A DNA stretch of 64,000 nucleotides from Pseudocolwellia sp048296855 (lineage in GTDB: Bacteria > Pseudomonadota > Gammaproteobacteria > Enterobacterales > Alteromonadaceae): NCBI GenBank assembly GCA_048296855.1, contig CP182631.1. One strand, 5' to 3'. The notes beneath the pieces are model-generated. The model was not told the origin of the DNA, did no database searches, and saw only the letters and a list, made by a program, of their open reading frames with translations. How positions within the stretch are numbered: position 1 is the first letter of the stretch; each line of letters starts with the position of its first letter. Positions 25,790 through 33,489 of this stretch are shown here, piece after piece. A program made the position numbers and the translations under genes.

Positions 25790-26677
25790 TTACTTATTGG
25801 CGGCATTAACAATTTCAAGAATTGCAGGGTGTTTTAACCTTCGCTCTGGAGAGATAATATAATAAGCTTCTTTAATTTCGTCTGTACGACCAATTATTTT
25901 AACTCCGTACTTATCTGCAACGTATTCTTCAATAAGTGTAGGGCTGCTAAACAGACCAAACCCCGTTTGACCAAAAGCTTTCATTAAAGCACTATCGTCA
26001 AATTCAGCAACAATATTCGGCGCAATATTATTCTTTTCTAACCAAGAGGATAAGCGTGTTCTCACCGCAGATTTTTTACTCTGCATAAGCCAAGGAAAAT
26101 CAGATAAAATTTCAGGGAACGCTTTATTACAGTTTTTCAATAAGGATTTAGCGGCAAAAAAAGTAAAACCACTTTCAGTAAGTAGATGATTGTATGCTCT
26201 TACATAGCTGCCTAACTGAAGTGATTGATCGGTTAAGATACAATCAATCTTATTGACTGATAAATCTGCCAGTAAGTGATCTTGATCTCCTTCTACACAT
26301 ATTAGTCGAACGGATTCACTCATTTTTAGTACTGGTGCTAGTAATTCGTATGCTAATACTTTAGGTATAACATCGGTTATACCCACAGTGAATGTGTGCC
26401 ATAGGCTAGGTTGTTTTCTTTTTAAAATATTTTTAACTTCATCTCCTAGTTGAAAAATCTCCTCAGCATAGCTGTAAATGAGTGTGCCCATTTCAGAAAG
26501 TGATAATGTCTTGCCTTTGCGCTCAAATAAGTTAACACCAACTTGCGCTTCGAAATTAGTAATTTGGCCGCTTATTGTTTGCGGTGTTAGGTTTAGCCTT
26601 ACACTTGCTTTGGTGATACTTCCTTCGGTAGCGACAATATAGAAATAATAGAGATGATTATAATTTAGAGGACTCAT
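25790..26677 (-). CDS. nhaR: NhaR-like LysR family regulator
   Basis: 295 residues. The N terminus (LNYNHLYYFYIVATEGSITK, then LNLTPQTISGQITNFEAQVG) is the winged helix of the NhaR branch of LysR regulators, which open with YNHLYYF and carry LTPQTI. The C-terminal co-inducer domain follows (about 95-290). In E. coli NhaR activates the Na+/H+ antiporter gene nhaA in response to sodium. Here it is divergent from a unit that leads into a multi-subunit cation/proton antiporter operon, so it is a likely sodium-responsive activator of that operon. That link is inferred from context. Confidence 0.85.
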   Translation of the reverse strand: MSPLNYNHLYYFYIVATEGSITKASVRLNLTPQTISGQITNFEAQVGVNLFERKGKTLSLSEMGTLIYSYAEEIFQLGDEVKNILKRKQPSLWHTFTVGITDVIPKVLAYELLAPVLKMSESVRLICVEGDQDHLLADLSVNKIDCILTDQSLQLGSYVRAYNHLLTESGFTFFAAKSLLKNCNKAFPEILSDFPWLMQSKKSAVRTRLSSWLEKNNIAPNIVAEFDDSALMKAFGQTGFGLFSSPTLIEEYVADKYGVKIIGRTDEIKEAYYIISPERRLKHPAILEIVNAANK

Positions 26678-26788
26678 AATTTATTGTCAGATTTATTCGA
26701 TGATAAGTGAAATAATATTCGAATTTACCTACAATCACAAGTGGGCTATAAGTAATGTAAGGCTAATTAAACTAATCTCTGGATAATT

Positions 26789-27325
26789 ATGACACTTTAT
26801 AAAAAACGTTCTTTATCATTCGTTAATTTACAGTCATTTCCTATAATGAGTAGGTTAAAAAGTAGTAGTTTAGTTGTTGCTATAATGATGTTATTTCTAC
26901 CTATTTCTTCGTTAGCTAATGAGGGAGATAAGCTAAATAAGGAACAAAACTTACTTAGCTCTTGTCATGCTTTTAAAACTGCTACGAATAATACTCAAAC
27001 TTTACCCTGTATTAATTATATTGAGGGTTTCCTAAATGGTGTGTTGAACGCGAATAATAGCAATGTTGAAATTTTACTAGAAGACAATAATAAATCAGAC
27101 ACATTAGTCGAGAGAGCGTACGCTAACAGAGTAGGTAATAAAGCACGGACAAACTCTAAACCTATAGATTATGCTTGTTTATCAATGGAGAAGTCTAAAA
27201 AGTATATTATTGAAAATCTTTCCAATAGCTCATTGAGTACTATTCATACTCTCGAACAGCTAAATGCTCGTTTAGTTTATATTTTAGAAACATCATGCTC
27301 TGCTGAAAATAAAAAAAATAACTAA
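26789..27325 (+). CDS. Secreted small protein, Rap1a/Tai-like
   Basis: 178 residues, or 159 if started at the ATG at 26846 (MSRLKSSSLVVAIMMLFLPI), which opens a clean signal peptide cut after SLA. The mature part has four cysteines, and CINYIEGFLNGVL resembles the CxxYIxGF motif of Rap1a/Tai-type periplasmic proteins, some of which are immunity proteins to peptidoglycan amidase effectors. It overlaps the next gene by one base. It is divergent from the NhaR-like gene. The function is not known. Confidence 0.6.
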   Translation: MTLYKKRSLSFVNLQSFPIMSRLKSSSLVVAIMMLFLPISSLANEGDKLNKEQNLLSSCHAFKTATNNTQTLPCINYIEGFLNGVLNANNSNVEILLEDNNKSDTLVERAYANRVGNKARTNSKPIDYACLSMEKSKKYIIENLSNSSLSTIHTLEQLNARLVYILETSCSAENKKNN

Positions 27326-27618
27326 TGAAAATCGATATACAAAATCGTTTAACCGAAGAAGAGCAATCGATGGAAGTGCATATTCAGCAAAAACTTAGAT
27401 TGGCGCTGTCAAAGATGGCTTCGTATATCTCGTCGATCACCTTTATTTTATCTGACGTTGTTCAAAATGGAAAAGTTGAAAAGCATTGCTCGTTAACACT
27501 GTCACTTTACCGTATGCCAAATATAGTCATTGAGGAAACTCAAACTGATCTCTATTTCGTTATTGACCGTGTTATCCAAAAAGCGACTAGAAGCCTTTCA
27601 CGGAAACTTTCATCGTAA
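27325..27618 (+). CDS. HPF/RaiA-like small protein
   Basis: 97 residues. The pattern KIDIQNRLTEEEQSMEVHIQ, then SYISSITFILSDVVQNGKVE, then KHCSLTLSL and VIEETQTDLYFVIDRVIQKA, is that of the ribosome hibernation factor fold (a beta sheet, then a DLYxAID helix). It is short and lacks the long C-terminal tail. It is translationally coupled to the preceding gene (ATG overlaps the stop) and lies 65 bases upstream of the Mrp operon. Similar lone HPF-fold proteins are common in marine bacteria; a ribosome role is not shown. Confidence 0.65.
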   Translation: MKIDIQNRLTEEEQSMEVHIQQKLRLALSKMASYISSITFILSDVVQNGKVEKHCSLTLSLYRMPNIVIEETQTDLYFVIDRVIQKATRSLSRKLSS

Positions 27619-27683
27619 AAAGTAGCTAATCATTATTTATTTTAACGAAGTAACGTTATGAAAATGGTTTTTATTGAGGGTTT

Positions 27684-28154
27684 ATGAAACATACAATTAG
27701 TTTATTTATTACATTATTAGCGTTTTGGCTGCTTAATTCGGGTCATTACTCGCTATTGATTTTATCCCTTGGATTAGCATCTATAGTATTAACCTTAATT
27801 ATTGCTCATAAAATGGATGTGGTTGATCAAGAATCGCAACCTCTGCACCTAACACGTAATATATTTGGCTACTATATATGGCTTATCAAAGAGATTATTC
27901 AAGCAAATATCACTGTTGTTAAACATATTTGGCTTGGAGAACAGAGTATATCACCCACCCTAAAGAAGATAAAAATCAGTCAGCAAACAGATATGGGAAA
28001 AGTAATATATGCCAATTCTATTACCTTAACTCCTGGTACTGTTGCTATCGACTTGTTTGAAGATGAAATTATTGTACATGCCTTGTTGTATAAGGATATT
28101 GAATCGTTAGAAGCCGGTGAAATGGATCGCCGCGTAACTATGTTGGAACGCTAA
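27684..28154 (+). CDS. mrpE: Mrp-type Na+/H+ antiporter subunit E
   Basis: 156-residue MnhE/MrpE/PhaE protein with two or three N-terminal membrane helices and the cytosolic domain containing NSITLTPGTVAIDLFEDEII, the conserved core of the family. It has a GAGGG ribosome binding site. It is first gene of an operon in which starts and stops overlap (the stop shares bases with the mrpF start), so the subunits are translated together. Mrp antiporters exchange Na+ (or K+) for H+ and need all their subunits. Confidence 0.93.
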   Translation: MKHTISLFITLLAFWLLNSGHYSLLILSLGLASIVLTLIIAHKMDVVDQESQPLHLTRNIFGYYIWLIKEIIQANITVVKHIWLGEQSISPTLKKIKISQQTDMGKVIYANSITLTPGTVAIDLFEDEIIVHALLYKDIESLEAGEMDRRVTMLER

Positions 28155-28447
28155 TGTTAATTGCTGCTACGCTCGCTATTTTTGTCGCTATGATTTTAGC
28201 AATCATTAGAGGCATTGCTGGGCCAACTTTATACGACCGTATTTTAGCGGTAAATATGTTTGGTACTAAAACCGTGTTACTTATTTCTTTATTAGGTTTT
28301 GTAATGGGCAGACCTGAATTTGTGGATATTGCCATAGTGTATGCACTGATCAATTTCATCAGTGTTATCGGAGTATTACGTTACTCAGATACTAATCAAT
28401 TTAAACATACGCCTAATGATGATGAATCGATAGAAAAGGAGCTTTAA
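28154..28447 (+). CDS. mrpF: Mrp-type Na+/H+ antiporter subunit F
   Basis: 97 residues, three membrane helices, with the family core RGIAGPTLYDRILAVNMFGT and DIAIVYALINFISVIGVLRY. It starts inside the mrpE stop and ends directly at the mrpG start. Confidence 0.92.
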   Translation: MLIAATLAIFVAMILAIIRGIAGPTLYDRILAVNMFGTKTVLLISLLGFVMGRPEFVDIAIVYALINFISVIGVLRYSDTNQFKHTPNDDESIEKEL

Positions 28448-28798
28448 ATGGATATTGTAATAACTATAAGTAGTGGCTTCTTTTTATTAGTTGGTGGCTT
28501 TCTTTGTATTTCAGGCGGTGTTGGTCTTTTACGTTTTCCTGATTTTTATACGCGCATGCATGCCGTTGGTGTGACAGATACCTTGGGTGCCGGAATGATT
28601 TTGATAGGGCTTATGATACTTAGCACAGATTTATTAGTGCTTGCTAAGCTAGTTATGGTGTTGCTTTTAACATTACTTATTGGTCCTACAACAAGTCATG
28701 TTTTAGCTAAAGCCGCGTTTCATAATGGTTTAAAACCTCAAAAATTAAATAATCAGGAACAAAATAATAATAAGGAGATATCCTCATCGAACCCTTAA
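28448..28798 (+). CDS. mrpG: Mrp-type Na+/H+ antiporter subunit G
   Basis: 116 residues, three membrane helices. The signature GGVGLLRFPDFYTRMHAVGV, then TDTLGAGMILIGLMI, is that of MnhG/PhaG. An AAGGAG ribosome binding site lies within the end of mrpF. Its own C-terminal codons carry the AAGGAG site used by the next gene. Confidence 0.93.
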   Translation: MDIVITISSGFFLLVGGFLCISGGVGLLRFPDFYTRMHAVGVTDTLGAGMILIGLMILSTDLLVLAKLVMVLLLTLLIGPTTSHVLAKAAFHNGLKPQKLNNQEQNNNKEISSSNP

Positions 28799-29808
28799 TT
28801 AATATTATTTTACTTACCTTATTAGTCATTGTTGCAATTGCGATAATCCGATCAAAAGATCTGGTTGTAGTCGTTATGCTTTTAGGTATTTATGGACTTA
28901 TATCTGCAAGCTTTTTTGTTGCTATGGACGCGGTAGATGTTGCTTTTACTGAAGCTGCTGTAGGTGCGGGTATTTCAACTTTACTCATGTTGGTTGTTAT
29001 TGCTATGACTGGACGAAAAGAAAAAACTAATCGTCATAAGCCATTGTCTGCTCTGTTCATTGTTTTGATAACTGGAGGATTACTAATATACGGCACCTTA
29101 GATATGCCACATTTTGGCGACCCTGATGCGCCAGTTCACAAACATGTGGCGCCTCGTTATATCAATGAATCAATGGCAGAGGTTGGTGTACCTAATATTG
29201 TAACTTCTGTACTTGCTAGTTATAGAGCATTCGACACTTTTGGCGAGGTGGTGGTTATATTCACTGCGGGTATTGGCGTGTTAACACTATTATCAGTTGC
29301 ACGTCGTAAAGAAGATGAAGAAGAAACTTCATTAATAAATGATTCTATGCATGAGCAACATTTGGTTATTCGTATTGTGGCAAAAATGTTGATCCCTTTT
29401 ATTTTCTTATTCGCGCTATATGTTCAATTTCATGGCGATTTTGGTCCTGGTGGGGGGTTTCAAGCAGGTGTGATATTCGCTGCCGCTATTATTTTATATG
29501 CAATGTTATTTGGTTTAAGTACTGCACGTAAGGTTATCAATCAAACGTTTATACAGCTGATTGCTGCTATGGGCGTGCTGCTTTATGGTTGTGTTGGTAT
29601 TGTTTCTTTAATGAGCGGTGGACATTTCTTTGATTATAATGTGTTAGCGAGTGACCCTATTGCGGGCCAACATTTGGGTATTTTATTAATCGAATGGGGC
29701 GTAGGTTGTACTGTTGCTTCAGTGATGATTATTATATTTTTCAACTTTGCTGGGCGACAAGAGTTGCATCAAAATAACGAGCACCTGAAGAATAAGGAGC
29801 CTTCGTAA
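28786..29808 (+). CDS. mrpB: Antiporter subunit: DUF4040 (MrpA C-terminal-like) fused to MnhB
   Basis: About 340 residues. The first 90 form a DUF4040-type hydrophobic unit (LVVVVMLLGIYGLISASFFV, then AMDAVDVAFTEAAVGAG), which in classic MrpA is the C-terminal part. After a periplasmic section with GDPDAPVH and YINESMAEVGVPNIVTSVLA comes the MnhB domain (FALYVQFHGDFGPGGGFQAG). The first ATG is at 28876, without a ribosome binding site, and would cut the first helix. The frame is open upstream, and 8 bases after a strong AAGGAG (28772-28777) is an ATC at 28786 giving (M)EPLINIILLTLLVIVAIAII. No ATG, GTG or TTG occurs between. I therefore place the start at this ATC. Confidence 0.85.
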   Translation: MEPLINIILLTLLVIVAIAIIRSKDLVVVVMLLGIYGLISASFFVAMDAVDVAFTEAAVGAGISTLLMLVVIAMTGRKEKTNRHKPLSALFIVLITGGLLIYGTLDMPHFGDPDAPVHKHVAPRYINESMAEVGVPNIVTSVLASYRAFDTFGEVVVIFTAGIGVLTLLSVARRKEDEEETSLINDSMHEQHLVIRIVAKMLIPFIFLFALYVQFHGDFGPGGGFQAGVIFAAAIILYAMLFGLSTARKVINQTFIQLIAAMGVLLYGCVGIVSLMSGGHFFDYNVLASDPIAGQHLGILLIEWGVGCTVASVMIIIFFNFAGRQELHQNNEHLKNKEPS

Positions 29809-30188
29809 TGTTAATGGATCTTTTCAATCACTGGGTCGTTATCACTTTGATGATGAGTGGCTTATATATAGTTATTGCGCAAGGCAATTTAATTAAAAAA
29901 ATTGTTGGTCTAGCGGTTTTTCAAACATCGGTATTCATATTTTATATCAGCATGGCCAAAGTTGAAGGAGGGACAGCCCCTATTTTAGCTGACAATATAA
30001 CTCAATATTCTAACCCTTTACCTCATGTACTTATTCTTACTGCCATTGTTGTGGGTATTGCTACTACTGCTTTAGGTTTGTCATTAGTGGTTCGTATAAA
30101 AGAAGCTTACGGTTCAATTGAAGAAGAAATTATTCAACAACAAGATAATGAAGCCTTGGCCGAAAGTAACTTGGAGAAAAAAGCGTGA
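29808..30188 (+). CDS. mrpC: Mrp-type Na+/H+ antiporter subunit C (NuoK-like)
   Basis: 126 residues, three membrane helices, with the family core GLYIVIAQGNLIKKIVGLAV and DPLPHVLILTAIVVGIATTA-like NPLPHVLILTAIVVGIATTA. Homologous to NuoK of complex I. The ATG overlaps the stop of the preceding gene by one base. Confidence 0.92.
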   Translation: MLMDLFNHWVVITLMMSGLYIVIAQGNLIKKIVGLAVFQTSVFIFYISMAKVEGGTAPILADNITQYSNPLPHVLILTAIVVGIATTALGLSLVVRIKEAYGSIEEEIIQQQDNEALAESNLEKKA

Positions 30189-31663
30189 TAGAACATTTAC
30201 CTATTTTACAGGTGATTATTCCGCTTATGGCGGCACCTATCTGTTTGATTTTTAAACGCGCTCAACTGGTTTGGTTATTTTCACTCTTTGCTAGTGGTTT
30301 GGCATTTGCGGTAAGTATTTTGTTATTACAACAGGTAATGACATCAGGCGTAATTAGTTACGAACTAGGGGGATGGCAAGCACCATGGGGTATAGAGTAT
30401 AGAGTTGATAGGCTCAACGCTTTTTTACTGTTGATTATTTCAGGCATAAGTACGGTTGTTTTATTTGCTGCTCAAGCTAGTATTGAAAAAGAAATACCTA
30501 AAGATAAGCACATTTATTTTTACGTTCTATATCTACTATCCCTTACTGGTATGTTAGGTATTGTAGCTACGGGCGATGCTTTTAATGTGTTTGTATTTTT
30601 AGAGATATCATCGCTATCTGCTTATGCATTAATCGGGATGGGGAAAAAAAGACAAGCGCTTTGGGCTTCGTATCAATATTTGATCATGGGAACCATAGGT
30701 GCCACATTTATTTTGATTGGTATTGGTTTGATGTATCAAATGACCGGCACACTCAATATGCATGACTTGTCGCAACGTTTACCTGAAGTCACACAAACTC
30801 GTACCGTACTAGCTGCGTTTGCTTTTGTGATTGTTGGTGTATGTTTAAAATTAGCTATGTTTCCACTACATTTATGGTTACCGAATGCTTACGCCTATGC
30901 ACCCTCTATTGTAACTGCTTTTTTTGCCGCAACCGCAACCAAAGTCGCTGTTTATTTACTTATTAGATTTACTTTCTCAGTATTTGGTATCTCTTTTTCT
31001 TTTTCTACTATTCCATTACAAACTGTGTTCATGGCACTTGGCCTGATCGGTATTTTTTCCGCTTCAATATCTGCTATATATCAAAGTAATGTTAAGCATC
31101 TTTTTGCGTATTCAAGTATTGCTCAAATTGGCTATATGATTGTGGGTTTTAGTTTGAGTACCTTATCAGGTTTGACTGCAACATTATTGCACTTGTTCAA
31201 TCACGCGTTAATGAAAGGCGCAATATTTTTAGCCTTAGCTGCGGTTGTTTATCGAGTAGGTAACGTTGAACTTAATAACCTTCGAGGCTTAGGTCGTAAA
31301 ATGCCATTTACTATGGCGGCAATTGTTGTTGGTGGGTTAAGTTTAATTGGCGTGCCATTAACGGTTGGCTTTGTCAGCAAATGGTATTTACTGATAGCGT
31401 TAATTGAGCAAGGTTGGTGGTCTGTTGCTGTACTTATTCTTTTAGGATCAATGTTGGCGGTTATTTATGTGTGGCGAGTTGTAGAAGTCGCTTATTTTAA
31501 AGAACCACTTGATAACAACTTAACAGTTAAAGAAGCGCCTATGAGCTTTCTTATTCCTATATGGACGCTTGTCATCGCTAATATTTATTTTGGTATAGAT
31601 ACTCGCCTTAGTGTACAAGTAGCTGAAGCTGCTGCTCAGAGTTTATTTGGAGGTTCATTATGA
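30185..31663 (+). CDS. mrpD: Mrp-type antiporter subunit D (ND4/ND5-like), first copy
   Basis: 492 residues, about 14 membrane helices, proton-conducting Mrp subunit D / NuoN-type family. Visible core segments are VFVFLEISSLSAYALIGMGK, KLAMFPLHLWLPNAYAYAPS and HLFNHALMKGAIFLALAAVV. It starts with GTG inside the mrpC end (4-base overlap) and overlaps the next gene by 4 bases. It is the first of three ND5-like subunits in this operon. Confidence 0.92.
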   Translation: MIEHLPILQVIIPLMAAPICLIFKRAQLVWLFSLFASGLAFAVSILLLQQVMTSGVISYELGGWQAPWGIEYRVDRLNAFLLLIISGISTVVLFAAQASIEKEIPKDKHIYFYVLYLLSLTGMLGIVATGDAFNVFVFLEISSLSAYALIGMGKKRQALWASYQYLIMGTIGATFILIGIGLMYQMTGTLNMHDLSQRLPEVTQTRTVLAAFAFVIVGVCLKLAMFPLHLWLPNAYAYAPSIVTAFFAATATKVAVYLLIRFTFSVFGISFSFSTIPLQTVFMALGLIGIFSASISAIYQSNVKHLFAYSSIAQIGYMIVGFSLSTLSGLTATLLHLFNHALMKGAIFLALAAVVYRVGNVELNNLRGLGRKMPFTMAAIVVGGLSLIGVPLTVGFVSKWYLLIALIEQGWWSVAVLILLGSMLAVIYVWRVVEVAYFKEPLDNNLTVKEAPMSFLIPIWTLVIANIYFGIDTRLSVQVAEAAAQSLFGGSL

Positions 31664-33180
31664 ATCTTTCCTTAGAATTAATGCTTCAACTCACCATTAT
31701 TATCCCTTTTTTGGCGACGTTGGCTATTGCTGCAACAGGAAAATGGCCAAATGTTAGAGAAAGCGTAACTATTGCGGCTAGTTTAGCCCTGATATTTTTA
31801 GTTGTTAATTTATATCAAGGTTTATCAGCAGGAGAATCTATCAGTGTTTTCTGGTGGGAGCTTTTACCTGGTTTAACTATTAGCTTTGATATTGAACCAC
31901 TGGGTATGTTGTTCGCGTTAATTGCTAGCTTCCTTTGGCTGGTTACAACGTGTTATGCCATTGGTTATATGCGCCACCACGAAGAAGATAATCAAACACG
32001 TTTTTATATCTGTTTCGCCATAGCAATAAGTGCGGTGATGGGACTGGCTTTTTCAGCGAATCTTTTCACCTTGTTTATTTTCTATGAAGTATTAACTCTA
32101 TCTACTTATCCTTTAGTTACACATGCAGGTACTGAAAAAGCTAAAAAGGGTGGGCGAATATATCTTGGTATTTTGCTTACAACTTCAATCGTTTTCTTCC
32201 TACTGGCTATTGTTAGTACGTGGTTTGTTGCTGGCACATTAGACTTTAAACTTGGCGGTATTTTTGCTGATGATGTTGATAAAGTAGTTGCGGGTATTTT
32301 ATTAGTACTGTTCATTTTTGGCATTGGCAAGGCTGCCATTATGCCATTTCATCGCTGGTTACCTGCAGCTATGGTTGCACCCACTCCCGTGAGTTCGCTC
32401 TTACATGCCGTTGCGGTGGTAAAGGCAGGTGTATTTACCGTGCTAAAAGTATGTATATTTATTTTTGGTTTAGATTTACTGGCTGTATTACCAACAACCC
32501 AGTTTTTACTATATTTAGCTGGCGCTTCAGTATTACTTGCCTCAATCATTGCTATGCGACAAGACAATTTAAAAGCAAGACTGGCATATTCAACGGTTAG
32601 CCAATTGGGGTATGTAACAATAGGCGCTTTATTGGCAACCACATCAGGTGTTATTGGGAGTTCTATGCATATCGCTATGCATGCTTTTGGTAAAATAACC
32701 TTGTTCTTTTGTGCAGGGGCAATTTTAGTCAGTTTACATAAATCAAAAATTAGTGAAATGCGCGGTATTGGTCGCCAAATGCCTTTAACTATGTTCGCCT
32801 TTTTTATTGCTAGCCTTAGTATTATTGGGGTTCCTCCTACTGGGGGAACATGGAGCAAATGGTATTTAATGATGGGAACAATAGAAACTGAACAATTTGT
32901 ACTCATGGTAATTTTAATGCTGAGTTCTTTACTTAACATTGCGTATTTATTGCCTATTCCGTTCCATGCTTTTTTTCCTAATCTTATGTCTTTTAAAGCA
33001 TCTATGAATGTTACTCACAATGAAACCTCTGACAATAAATTGTCGGGTTTTGATATAAAAGAAGCTCCTTTGCCTTCATTGATCGCTATCGTTGTAACAA
33101 CAATGGGTTGCTTAATGTTATTTATTTACCCCCAACCTTTATTTGAGTTGGCCTCAGCCGTTTTGACCGGTAGGGAATAG
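31660..33180 (+). CDS. Mrp-type antiporter proton-channel subunit (ND5-like), second copy
   Basis: 506 residues, about 14 membrane helices. The core shows FALIASFLWLVTTCYAIGYM, FYEVLTLSTYPLVTHAGTEK, IMPFHRWLPAAMVAPTPVSS and LLHAVAVVKAGVFTVLK, which are closest to NuoL/MrpA N-terminal type subunits. It may replace the pump half of MrpA, whose other half (DUF4040) is fused to MnhB here. It is tightly coupled to the genes on both sides. Confidence 0.9.
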   Translation: MNLSLELMLQLTIIIPFLATLAIAATGKWPNVRESVTIAASLALIFLVVNLYQGLSAGESISVFWWELLPGLTISFDIEPLGMLFALIASFLWLVTTCYAIGYMRHHEEDNQTRFYICFAIAISAVMGLAFSANLFTLFIFYEVLTLSTYPLVTHAGTEKAKKGGRIYLGILLTTSIVFFLLAIVSTWFVAGTLDFKLGGIFADDVDKVVAGILLVLFIFGIGKAAIMPFHRWLPAAMVAPTPVSSLLHAVAVVKAGVFTVLKVCIFIFGLDLLAVLPTTQFLLYLAGASVLLASIIAMRQDNLKARLAYSTVSQLGYVTIGALLATTSGVIGSSMHIAMHAFGKITLFFCAGAILVSLHKSKISEMRGIGRQMPLTMFAFFIASLSIIGVPPTGGTWSKWYLMMGTIETEQFVLMVILMLSSLLNIAYLLPIPFHAFFPNLMSFKASMNVTHNETSDNKLSGFDIKEAPLPSLIAIVVTTMGCLMLFIYPQPLFELASAVLTGRE

Positions 33181-33183
33181 TTC

Positions 33184-33489
33184 ATGAAAGATGAAAAAAA
33201 ATACCTATTTGATGATCCTAAAAACATAAAGCGTTTAATGCATATCTTCTATGCATGTTGTGTTTTATTGGTTGTTTTGGATTTCGTTATTCATCGTCAT
33301 ACCATGCACGAATGGGACAAGTTATGGGCTTTTTATCCTATCTATGGTTTTGTAGGCTGTGTGGTTTTAGTTATTGTTGCGAGTTGGATGCGAACTTTCC
33401 TTATGCGCCCTGAGGATTATTATGACAATCCCACTAAAACAACTAAAGACAATTTGATTAAAAAGGAAGAACAACATGTGGATGACTGA
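33184..33489 (+). CDS. Small membrane protein of the antiporter operon
   Basis: 101 residues, not a named family to me. Two membrane helices (about residues 18-38 and 52-72) lie between polar ends; the N terminus is MKDEKKYLFDDPKNIKRLMH and there is an MHEWDKLWAFYPIYGFVG segment between the helices. It starts 3 bases after the second ND5-like gene and its end overlaps the start of the third by 14 bases, so it is a co-translated part of the complex. Homologues accompany this antiporter type in other marine proteobacteria as far as I recall. Confidence 0.75.
   Translation: MKDEKKYLFDDPKNIKRLMHIFYACCVLLVVLDFVIHRHTMHEWDKLWAFYPIYGFVGCVVLVIVASWMRTFLMRPEDYYDNPTKTTKDNLIKKEEQHVDD

Noticed and set aside
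28876..29808. ATG at 28876 as the start of the DUF4040-MnhB subunit
   Set aside because: It has no ribosome binding site and would delete part of the first helix; an AAGGAG-led start at 28786 fits better.
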